The position numbers and the translations under genes were made by a program. 64,000 bases of DNA from Tubiluchus corallicola (Eukaryota > Priapulida > Priapulimorpha > Priapulimorphida > Tubiluchidae), in NCBI GenBank assembly GCA_030141605.1, contig JAQGDQ010000257.1, positions 1-64,000 on the forward strand. The letters are read 5' to 3'. Each line of letters begins with the position of its first letter. Position 1 is the first letter of the stretch. This document shows, piece by piece, positions 11,829 to 24,247 of the stretch. The notes beneath the pieces were generated by a model that was given only the letters and a program-made list of their open reading frames with translations, ran no database searches and was not told the origin of the DNA.

Positions 11829-12181
11829 CCGACGAGGCTACAGCTCCAACGACAGCACCATTTTCGACGATATATACGTCAAATGAAAAGTCTCCACCTT
11901 GGGACCTCGCACCTGGGGGTTTATTTTTCGAATCAGACTCACCGGGAGGAACTGTGGCCGAAAACCTCCAGAAATGGCCATTTTTCCGCTGTTTTTTGCA
12001 AAAAATTGCAAAAATTATACCTCTTATTTCTGGAGAACGGAAATGTGCCTGGCATGGTGCCGGTAATGGTTTCATAGCCAGTTCAATGGCGGTGTTATAG
12101 TTCTATTTGGAATTCGCGGGAGGGAGGGCCCCGTGACGGGCGTTTTCCCGGACCCAACCAATAAAAGAAGTGACAATGTGT

Positions 12182-12410
12182 TATAAAAGAGGACCGGATA
12201 CAAGAATATACAACGCTCCGGCTGTTGTTGAAGCGGCGACTATATTTGTTGGTTTGGATGACGCACCGCCATTTGAGTGAGACATAATGGTGTACGAACG
12301 AGGCGGTGACTGTCAAAGAATTAGTACCCTGAGTCCAAATTGTGATCCAATGTGCTGCTGCTTGCTATTTCCGTATGGTGAACAAGGATGGTGTGAAGCA
12401 ATGAAACACC
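12182..12410 (+). mobile_element. Helitron Rep/helicase ORF remnant
   Basis: One frame reads RGPDTRIYNAPAVVEAATIF, then VGLDDAPPFE, a stop, DIMVYERGGDCQRISTLSPN, then CDPMCCCLLFPYGEQGW. This is the pattern of the Helitron-like N-terminal region just before the Rep domain (typically RRYNAP...VHERDIVVQ...LQRISELHP..D.L.Y.LLFP.GE.GW). The in-frame TGA before DIM and the lack of recognisable flanking domains show decay. The surrounding 11830-12600 is GC-richer than its neighbourhood and may be the rest of the element, but no terminal hairpin was identified. Confidence 0.6.
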
Positions 12411-12539
12411 TGGAAGAATGCAGAACTGAGAAAAGACAGACACTTGGATGTTGCAGTACTACTGCTATCGTTTGGCACTGCGTGACATGTATTGTTCAAT
12501 TCAAAAGTGTGCAGGGAAACGTAACTGAATAGACACTAT

Positions 12540-13165
12540 GCATATTCATCGCTATAAAGTAAGCAATGCTGGACCTGGCTAGCAAATGGAAAGGTGACTG
12601 CTAAGAAAACTGATTCTGGGCCGTTTTCATTTGCCTAACTGTTTCAGCCTTTTCACTGATGACGGACGGCACATACATTGCAACGTGATTGAGATATGTA
12701 TACTGACGTAAAAGCGCATTTTAATATTAAGCGGTCTTGCTTGTCCCTCCACATGGCAATAAAAAGGCTTTATTATTTCTGTGAAAGGTGGAAACATTGG
12801 AATTAACAAAATACTTTTGAAGCACATTTTGTTATTGAAGTTGGTACTTTGGGGAGAATTAGTTCTCTGAAAAGATGTTCCAGGCATTGCATTATGCTTA
12901 CTCTGTTATTGCTTGCCAAACAAAGATATCGTATATGAAGTCTTTTTAAATCTCATGGCAAACTGCTTATAAAAGTAAATGCGACATTATAACATGCAAG
13001 CATTTGCAGACTTGTCAATCCATATGTTACAAGTACAGTTCTGATACAATGCAACAAACCATGGCGTGGTTAGGAGCCTCTTAAAGATTCCAGTCTAATT
13101 ACATGAGACAATAAATAACTCAACGAAACATTCATAAATAGCAATACTCACTTTTATAACATAAT
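12540..13165. other. intergenic sequence, nothing recognised
   Basis: AT-rich sequence between the Helitron remnant and the presumed 3' end of Pellino. No coding similarity or repeat structure seen. Confidence 0.5.
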
Positions 13166-13171
13166 TTTATT
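13166..13171 (-). promoter_or_regulatory. candidate poly(A) signal AATAAA of Pellino
   Basis: Minus-strand AATAAA. If used, it gives a ~2.5 kb 3'UTR from the stop at 15667. The UTR would contain AT-rich sequence without coding similarity and a (TA)n/(ATC)n microsatellite at 15390-15435. Several other AATAAA hexamers occur in between, so the choice is uncertain. Confidence 0.3.
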
Positions 13172-15389
13172 CAAATATCAAAACAAAATGTACAATGTTC
13201 ACTGAATACAACACAAGTGATATTACTAACATTATTGTCTGCTTCTAAGTAATTAAAAAAGGAAAAACTGCATTGCACTTTAGTAATATTGTCATACACA
13301 AGAGCCCTGATAAATTCAGAACAAAAACCTTTCTGAATCACAGATCGAAAGTAATAAACCACAAAAGAAGGCTATACAACTCTCACGTACATGATAATGA
13401 TGTTTCAATATTGGTATTCTGAAGGATTCATCTGCTATGACTCTACATAAGCAGTCTGTTACACATTTGAACGACAGACAAAACAATAGACACAAAATTT
13501 TCAGGAATCCAACACGCATTTTGAGCATAGTTATATGCTGCCGTTTAGTCATGCTGAAATGTAGTGGATGACTGCGCTCTTGCTTGCTGTGAAGTTTGAA
13601 CATCTCCAGATACAATAAAACACGACTTGTTTATTAAGAACTCAATGCATGAAAGTGGTTTTACCCAGAAACTTTGAAAAATAAATAACGAGAAACATGA
13701 TTCGCAATTATGCCTAAAATAGAACACAACATTAAACATGATGCAGACTTTTAAAAAGAAACTTTCAGATATAATTTGTATAGGTAACAGCAACAACTAC
13801 GGAAATGGCAATCATCCACATCACTAATAATTCAGGGCATCCGTATGTAAATGCCATGCACAAGGAATGAATTTTATACAGAAAGACTTTTGTCACCAAT
13901 TATGCATTACTCTACACTTTAGCACAGCACATATACACCTTGTATTGTAGCAGTACTAACTACTTAATATTATTACTGTATTTAAAACTTTGTTAAAATT
14001 CCATTGCACTGATAATACAACACGTAAATTTGACAAAGCTACTGCTGTACATCGTTTTCAACTGAATTATTTACACTATGTTTATTACTATAATTTTAAT
14101 GATATGTTTTTGCTAGTAACCACTCTACTCAGTTATTCATAGCAGATATGAAAATTTTAATGACGTTACTTCAGCAACTATGGGTCAAGTTGGTGATCCT
14201 ACAGTATTTAGTGCATTGTAAAGTTTCCACGATAAAAATAAAATAACAAAAGAGCATAAATTAATTAAAAACTTTTATCGAGTTAAAAATAGCTGTATCT
14301 CATAAAACTGATTTCTACAACAAAATAATTATTATTTACTAGGCCTACAGAAAATATAAGCTGCTTGATTTAATCTATATTTTACACCAAGCTACAACTA
14401 AAAGCATTCAAGTATTTAATAAAAATGGCGTTAATGTATATCATATATTTTTACATATATACAAACAAGCATTTTACACAAAACTTGCAATGGCATATAA
14501 TCATCGTCTAAGTAACTGAACGTAATCATACAGTTCTAATCAGTTGAGAACTCTGAGATTACAACGTGACCAGACATACATTCTAGTACATGATTTTACA
14601 TGATACAATGTTTTTCTAAAAACAGATACCAAGAATTAGAATCATCATCTTCCATACGTAATCAATTTTACTATCAAGTTTCTTTAATTTTTATTCCTGG
14701 AAAAATTAAAATGAGAGTTTTGCAACTATTGCACTCAATAATAAAAAATTATAAACACATCTGCCATTACCACATAAACAAAGACCTGCACGTTGCATTT
14801 CTGAAGAAAATTATCACGATCTTTTCACGAATTTGCAACTTTTTGCATTAGCAACCATTACCTGTAATATTCTTCACAAAATAATTTTCTGGAAAAAGCT
14901 TTGTTTTATACAATTTATTCTCAAATCTAGTCAGATATCTTTAATTGCATTTTAACTGAGGGTTCTTGTATCAAGTTTTACCCAATAAATAAATAATTAG
15001 GTGAATGTTAAATAAACCTATAGTAATAATTATTTCAAAGCTATAATTACACATGGATTAGAGTAGTAAAATAAAAGGACTTTGTTTGACTGTACAAGCC
15101 ATGCGATTACTGATAGGTTTTTCCCCGACTTAACAGATTAACTCATAATAGAAATTAACGTAAGAACATCCAAGAAAACACAGTGAATGTGATTTGAAGA
15201 GGTTTGAGAATAAACTATATTCAACAGTGTCATTTGTGCAGGACGACTTTACTGAGGCACTGCACAAATGATGTGGTCCAAACAAGATGCTTCATAACTA
15301 CAATATCATTCAAAGTCTTAATTGCAATGCAGTAAATAGTACAACTAACTAATTGCAGTTTTGTATCTTTATATGATGTCACGTGCTGT

Positions 15390-15435
15390 CATATATATAT
15401 ATATACTGTCATCATCATCATCATCATCATCATCA
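15390..15435. repeat. (TA)n and (ATC)n microsatellite
   Basis: An AT-dinucleotide run followed by about nine ATC repeats in the presumed Pellino 3'UTR. Confidence 0.85.
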
Positions 15436-15666
15436 CCGACTCAAAAACTCATGAAAAATAGCGATTCTGCCACATATGTGAAGCACCACAAAGGAGGCAA
15501 CAGTACAATAAGAGCTTATAATATCATGAGTGAAACCCCAAATGGCTGGCTAATGGAAAACATACAAAATGTGGCTGTAAATGACATTTCTGTCCATCGG
15601 TGCAATCCAAACAGCTGAGGCACATGCCAATACTAGTAACAGTAAAGCGTTTCAATGCACTATGCT

Positions 15667-18600
15667 TTAGTCCACATTATCCTGAAAGATAAGTTTCTGC
15701 CAGCCAGGATCACCACAGAGAGGAGTGGCACAGAAAGGACAAGCTGCTCGGAAACCATGGCAACCGTGTGGTAACGGCACCGAAGCCCAATACCTAAAAA
15801 ACAATGTTTACAAGTTTAAACCGAAAATTTATAAATGACAGTTGCAAAAGTTTGTACAAAATGTTGCATGTGTAGCATTTCAGTCTGCTTACACAGCTCA
15901 CATGATGAACGGTTTAAACATCCGCTTTTAGGCTACTAACCTTTGCTTTTTGTAACATCTACTTTCACCTATTTCTAAGTAACTTATGAACACTGGCATG
16001 ATAACAGCAGCAAATGTTAGCTGCAGAATACAGCCACAACTGCATCGCATTGTCAACTAGTTACTACAATCACAACTGCATCGCATTGTCAACTACTTAC
16101 TACAATCACAACTGCATCGCATTGTCAACTACTTACTACAATCACAACTGTATCGCATTGTCAACTACTTACTACAATCACAACTGTATCGCATTGTCAA
16201 CTACTTACTACAATCACAACTGTATCGCATTGTCAACTACTTACTACAATCACAACTGTATTGCATTGTCAACTACTTACTACAATCACAACTGTATCGC
16301 ATTGTCAACTACTTACTACAGTTACAACTGTATCGCGTTGTTAATTACTTACTTACTACAATTACAACTGTATCGCATTGTCAACTACTTACTTACTACA
16401 ATCACAACTGTACCGCATTGTTAACTACTTACTTACTACAATGACAACTGTATCGCATTGTCAACTACTTAACTACAATTACAACTGTATCGCATTGTCA
16501 ACTACTTACTACAATCACAACTGTATTGCATTGTCAACTACTTACTACAATCACAACTGTACCGCATTGTCAACTACTTACTTACTACAATCACAACTGT
16601 ATCGCATTGTCAACTACTTACTACAATCACAACTGTATCGCATTGTCAACTACTTACTACAACCACAACTGTATCGCATTGTCAACTACTGACTACAATT
16701 ACAACTGTATCGCATTGTCAACTACTTACTTACTACAATCACAACTGTATCGCATTGTCAACTACTTACTACAATCACAACTGCATCGCATTGTCAACTA
16801 CTTACTACAATCACAACTGTATCGCATTGTCAACTACTTACTACAATCACAACTGTATCGCATTGTCAACTACTTACTACAATCACAACTGTATCGCATT
16901 GTCAACTACTTACTACAATCACAACTGTATCGCATTGTCAACTACTTACTTACTACAATCACAACTGTATCGCATTGTCAACTACTTACTACAATTACAA
17001 CTGTATCGCATTGTCAACTACTTACTACAATCACAACTGTATCGCATTGTCAACTACTTACTACAATCACAACTGTATCGCATTGTCAACTACTTACTAC
17101 AATCACAACTGCATCGCATTGTCAACTACTTACTACAATCACAACTGTATCGCATTGTCAACTACTTACTACAATCACAACTGTATCGCATTGTCAACTA
17201 CTTACTACAATCACAACTGTATCGCATTGTCAACTACTTACTACAATCACAACTGTATCGCATTGTCAACTACTTACTACAATCACAACTGTATCGCATT
17301 GTCAACTACTTACTACAATCACAACTGTATCGCATTGTCAACTACTTACTACAATCACAACTGTATCGCATTGTCAACTACTTACTACAATCACAACTGT
17401 ATCGCATTGTCAACTACTTACTACAATCACAACTGTATCGCATTGTCAACTACTTACTACAATCACAACTGTATCGCATTGTCAACTACTTACTACAATC
17501 ACAACTGTATCGCATTGTCAACTACTTACTACAATCACAACTGTATCGCATTGTCAACTACTTACTACAATCACAACTGTATCGCATTGTCAACTACTTA
17601 CTACAATCACAACTGTATCGCATTGTCAACTACTTACTACAATCACAACTGTATCGCATTGTCAACTACTTACTACAATCACAACTGTATCGCATTGTCA
17701 ACTACTTACTACAATCACAACTGTATCGCATTGTCAACTACTTACTACAATCACAACTGTATCGCATTGTCAACTACTTACTACAATTACAACTGTATCG
17801 CATTTTTAACTACTTACTTACTATATCACAACTGTATCGCATTGTCAACAACTTACTACAATTACAACTGTATTGCATTGTCAACTACTTACTACAATCA
17901 CAACTGTATCGATCTGTCTATTACTTACTTACTACAATCACAACTGTATTGCATTGTCAGCTACTTACTACAACCGCAACTGCATCGAATTGTCAACTAC
18001 TTACTACAATCACAACTGTATCGCATTGTCAACTACTTGCTTACTACAACCACAACTGTATCGCATTGTCAGCTACTTACTTGCTACAATCACAACTGTA
18101 TTGCGTTGTTAACTACTTACTTACTACAACCACGACTGTATCTTGGTGTCAACTATTTACTTACTACAACCACAACTGTATCGCATTGTCAGCTACTTAC
18201 TTACTAACCACTTCGTGATTACAAAAAAAATATAGAAAAAAATTGAAAATTTAAGATGCGTTCCTGTAAAATTATTCAGTTTTTCTATACTTTAATATTT
18301 ACATAAAAATAATGCACAGACTGAAAACTACAAGCTGGTTGTCCTATACAAACAGCTTACAAATACTTTCACTTTGCCCAAAAGTCTCCAATTGCTTCAG
18401 GCCTAAATTAATAAAACTTCAAGGCTTTGTATGATAATGTCACTCTATGTCATAATACACAAGAAACAGTGATAATATAGTGACCTCAGTAAAACTAAGA
18501 TCAAAAGCAAAGCAACAGTATGAATGACTATGATATAATTCTTACTTTAATGTTCTCTCGGATGACATGTGACCACATGGATTGTAGCAATGCGTCGGCA

Positions 18601-21600
18601 ATTCAAAGTCAACATAAAATGCTGGTTCAATTCCCATCTTCAGCTGTACAACTGGACCAATCTAAAATGGAAGTTTTATATTATACCCACAACCAATATA
18701 TTTGCAAATTATTATCACAAACAACAGACATCTAAAGTTCACCATTCTGCCCGTTTTCAGTTACTGTCAAATACTTACTTTATGAGCTGCTGCCTTCAGT
18801 TAAAAATGCTCATAATTAAATTTTTTTACTAAACTGACTTGTACAGTGTATTTTAAATAAAACTATTCCAAATGTCTCAACCCTGTCACAACTGTTATGA
18901 AGACAAAAGCAAAAGAAAAAAAGGAAAAAAAGTCTTCCAACTTCTGTCTTTCCTGTTGAAACATTTTAGTAACAGTCATAATGACACCAACTGCAATCAA
19001 AAACTTTATAATTATATTTTTTACTTTGGGTAAATTTATTTTTCAATTAAACTTTCGGAATTATAGAGATACATTTTTATTTCGTGCAAAGTTGCCAAAT
19101 ACCTGCTGAAGTAATGAAAAGAGGGGGGGGGGACAAGCACAATCTTATTCCTAGTACAAAATGAAAAAATGTTCTTACAGTTTGACACATTGGACACCGA
19201 CGCTTCGAATCGTCCTCTTTTCCCCATTCATGCGATCCTTGCACATGTCCACAACTCAGGTAAACATACGGCTGCTTGTCCGACTCTGTCAGCGTACTCT
19301 TTTTGGGTATGACTAGCGTGTTTAGGCCAACAGGACATTGGGGGCGTCCAGCATTTATTAGCTCTACTGACCGCTCTAGGTCTTTCTTTGTCTAAAAATA
19401 AGTTCTTAAGGCTTAAACTTACTAACAACAAAGCAATAGAGCTCAATAATTTTAAGTTGTTACTGAATTGTTAAACTACAAAACAAACATTGTTCCACAA
19501 AGCTTTTCCAAAACACAAACATGTCGTGATATTGCAAAACACCTAATTCATGTCCTCGGAATGCAGTTGTTAAATATATACATTATCAGGTATAATTAGA
19601 GGCTGAAGCTGAGTCACTTGCTACTACATCAGCTGACTCACACAGTAAATCAGCTAGGCTGAAGTTGACCAACTTTTCAGCTGAGTTGACTTATAAAAAA
19701 ATCAGCTGAGTCAGCCAAAGCTGCAAATTTTTCTTAACTAAAGAAATACTAATTTATTAATTATGGAGGCAAATTTTCTAAATAATTCATGTTGATTAAA
19801 TACAGAGAAAAGCTGATGTCCAAATTCAAATAATACATTATAGATCAATTTTTTATTATTATAAAAAAAGCAATGGATTTATTGCACATATGATTTGAAT
19901 CCAACTCTTGGCAAGGCTTATCTTGATTACAAAGAATCAATACCAAAACGATCCATTACGTGTGACTTACGTTACCTATTCAAAAATTTCTGAAGTTTAG
20001 AATATCTGCCAGCACACCCACAATCTGACTGCTAATCCTCAATGTATTTGCCATTGTCAACCAGTTATTTGCAGTGTCACGTGATTATCGCAAGACCGAA
20101 TATCTTCGCAGCCGGCAAAAATCTCACCCAGCTTGACTCCCATCAGTGAGCGGCTGGCTCGACTAAAGCTGGGTTTCTTATCAGCTAGGTCGACTGTAGA
20201 AATAATCTGGTTGGAGCTCAGCTGAAACGGTGTGGCTCTGGGCTCTAGGTATAATTCATAGCTAATAATTTCATACAGGATTAAGCAATAACTCAATAGA
20301 AAATTCAACTTACTGGTGAAAGACTAAGGCTAGCAGCAGATCGCCATAGTAACGTTGCTCCGCAGAGGTCTATCAGTGAGCCATCTTGCAAAATATTGCT
20401 CGTTTCTTCCACCTATGGTATGAAGTTAAAAAAACAGTGCACGACAATTGTACTTAATATTTAAGTTAAGAAACAATGAATTTGCCTAATATGAAAACTG
20501 AAAGGGTACCATATGCAGTTTTGAATACAAAGCAAAGACATTCACCTAATTTTATGATTTAAGAAGACTTTTTTACTTTTGGACATGTACAATATTAATT
20601 TTAATTCTTCTGACAGTCTGGAAGCGGAGAATAATACAAACAATAATTGCATACTATCAAAAATAGTAACTAGTCAGTATCCAACATTTGACTTTTAAAA
20701 TTTAACAAGAATATGATTTGGTCAAATGAAAATGTCATTCATGTGAGGAAACCTTGTCCTAATTGCAAAAAAAATACGTGAATAAAATTTCCTGACCCGA
20801 TATGTTCCCCATTATTCTATTCAAACAAACTTTATTCATGTGTGACATCACATTTTTCATTTTAACAATTAATGTGGCTTTCATACATAAAAGATACAAA
20901 CATGAGTTTGCTTATTTCGGCACGAGAAGTTAAACGAAACTTTGTTACTACGACACCATAGACGTGGAAGTCATTGGGTGTTAGACTAAGTGTACTGATT
21001 TGCAGACAGCCTTTACAAATTCAAAATACACAAAGCTTACCAAATCTCCACGTTGAGCAGATGACCTCGAGTCTCTGAGCGCATAGACATGTCCACCAAC
21101 AGACACTTCGTGCCATATTCCTGGCTCTGTAACCCCATTAAAGAACCGGCCTTTTGGGTGCATGAGAAGAATGCCATTTGTCGTAAGACCATCAATTTCC
21201 TTTCCTTCGTTCTGCCACTTAGTGGCTTTTTCCTAAGAAAATTAAATATGGTATTAAAATATGAAAAAATGGAAGCAGTTCTGATGTGAAAACTCACGCT
21301 GAACAGTAAAATTAATCATTTTAATTATTTCAGAACATTTTCAAGTGCTCCAACTTGTTCAAAACTGCGAAAGAATCGAATAAAATACAAAAATGTTTTC
21401 TAAACATTCTGACCAAGCTATGAGGCTACTTTCATAAACAAATTCATGTCAATAATTAATTGCACTTTTAAAATTTTTTGACTGCCACATGTAAACACAG
21501 GCTCTGCAAACAGCCCTAAACCACAACCGCATATTAATTCGAGGTAGCATCAAAGAATTTTGCACTTGAGTCTACATCGTCAACAACATACTTACGCCAA

Positions 21601-24173
21601 GGAATATATTGCGAGACGAGTCAAACCCAGCAGCATAGACGCGAGCCGTGTACGGAGGGCTCCTATCACACATTATTCGACAAGCAAATCTGCTTATTGT
21701 GCTTTGAGTTATCACATTTTCACCTTGACGATCTCCGGGAATGGTGTCCATTACCACGAAGTCTATAGGACTCTCAGACGATCGACCAATCTACAAAGTG
21801 AATTAGTTATGAAAAAACTGAGTTACGTAATGTTGCCCTTACAAAGTGGCAGCTCGTGTATAGGTACTGTGGAACTGCAGCATCCCCTATTTTTACTCAA
21901 TATTATCGATAATATTCAATATAAATCTTTTTCTTTAATTCTTTCTTTATACTTATACAGTCCAGAGCACGTGAGGGTAGTACCGTTCGTTTCACAGCTC
22001 AAGCAACGTGGCATTAGGCTGTTGTGCGCATGCGGCCATGCACACATATCTAAGATAAGATGCTGCACTTTAGGTAGAAAGAGTACTGTCGTTCACGCAG
22101 TGTATGTTGTCAGTTGTCACATGCTTAAAAGCCGTGTACCGGTATATTATTCAACTGCGACAATTTGGGCTATTCGTAAGCAAACAATATTTTTTGCTTA
22201 GAATTTTATCAAGTTTATGCATAAGATTTCATGTCTGTTTGTTTCAAATTACGCATGCTTGTTTCGTTTTGCACAATACTGTATTAAAACAATAGCTAAA
22301 AATTTTCTGAAGAAGCACCCCCACTAATTTTAACTACGAGTCGCCAATGAACTTACTTTCACTTCAGAAAAGCAAAACTGTATGAAAAACTGAAAACTAC
22401 ATAATGATGACATGCGCTGTTTCAGTTTTTAGCAACGCAAATGAACTGTAAAGTTTCCTGCACAAAAGAAAACCAGAAAATAAGCATGATGACAAAGCGG
22501 TTGATATCTTCGCAATCAAGACAGTACACTAGGCAGCATAATTTCTGCATCAAAATTAAACATCTTTCGTAAAGATTTTACCTGATCGTTCAAGAACCTA
22601 AACTTCTTTTTCTAAACTTAATCAAAAGGCATAATAGCCAGTGAAAAAGTTGCCAAGCCTGTCTCGGAATAAAATATTGTCTCCCCGCAATATCATTACT
22701 CCGGCTGAGACTGCCTGTGGTACAGATTTAAAAACACAGCATGATCTTTGTTAAATAGCAAACAGTGTGTTAATCTTACTTTTCGCCCTGTGTCACATCA
22801 ACAAACTAACACTTGCATTCAAAAAATAATCAATATGAACAAAATACCTGAAACATATCTGTTTCTTCATCTGATGTATATTCTACAATTACCGCTCTAT
22901 CTCTGTTTAGCGTGTAAGAAACTGAATACTGTTTAGCGTCCATCACAGCCTGCAAAGAATATCCAAAATGAACATAGCAGGCATGGAAGTTAATATCAGA
23001 TTTTGTTGCATATTAAAAGATGCTCTGCCTTCAAATAATTTCAACTACTGACGTTGTAATAAGTAAAAAATAGTACTATTAGGCCCGTGTCACACAGAAA
23101 AAGCCATAAGGAGCAAGCCATAATCCATAAGGTGTCTTCCACCTTCCGTAAGGTGCATGTCGTAATCCCTGGCATGCGCCTTGCTCTGTGTGACTAGCAA
23201 GGCATTTTGTCACAGTCTGTCTGTATGGCAGGAGGCATGAAGCTACCATGTTTTAATATAATAGATACCGTAGTTTAACAGTTAATGTAATTTTACTCAT
23301 TATGGAATAACAGATTGTCATTCGCATAATATGAGTGACCGATATGCTGCCTCGTGCATGTAGTAATATGGCAGCCGTAAATAGGGGCTGTGAATTAAAA
23401 TGTTTTTTAATGTTTATAGTACATTGATGTTATGAATTCTTATGATATAAATGAATTTTGTATCGAATAAAGCTTAATTACACTAATTTTCACATTAGCG
23501 ATAAGCAAAAATGGTTTATGGTACATGAAATTCGCCAAGAGGTGCCTTATGAGCAGCTCAAAACAGCTTGCAAGAAGCCTACCACAGATTATGGCAGGCG
23601 GCTTACGGTAGACGGTACCTTTGTGACAGAAACCATTCTTTAGCATACATTCATTTTTCGTGAGGCAGCTTATTTTCCTCATGGCTTACACATTATGGAT
23701 TATGTCCAGCCCTGTCTGACATGGGCCTTAAAATTTAAAACACCCAGACAATCATACCTGTGAATTTTGTGGCTTTTGTACAGGGTGGTGCACGGATGGT
23801 TTTACTCCGTTGGCAATTTTCCTTTTATACAAAATAAACTTGCTTCGGCGGCGCCCCTTGTCACCGTGCGGTAGTACACCATTGTACCTATACAAATCAA
23901 CACTGATTCAATTATTCATCAAATAATGCAGCTTTGTAATTAGAAACAGTATTCTGACATCACAAGTAAGTTCCACAATTCACAAGTTCCACAATTCAAA
24001 ACTAAGTATTTCACGCAAGTGTACGTGCGTATAATCTAATAATGTCACCCTGAAGTGATATTCAAAAATGTAATTTTTGTAAATATTTAAATGAGTGAGC
24101 CAGTGGGCTAAACAACACTGGACTAGCTTAGTAAGTGGATGAATGAGGGTCAAAAGTTGCCCCAGTTTGGTTT

Positions 24174-24247
<74 letters not shown>

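Noticed and set aside
16030-18207. CRISPR-like array of regular short repeats
   Set aside because: The units are contiguous without unique spacers, and the context is an animal intron.
16014-18218. Very long plus-strand open frames (up to 487 codons) with repeated STTYYNHNCIAL, QLLTTITTVSHC or NYLLQSQLYRIV units
   Set aside because: All three plus frames of the 36-bp satellite unit are open by chance. The array lies antisense in a Pellino intron, with no splice-consistent or family evidence.
21560-22201. Plus-strand 213-codon frame
   Set aside because: It is largely antisense to the Pellino exon 21596-21790 and the adjoining intron; the minus-strand FHA-domain reading is clearly the real one.
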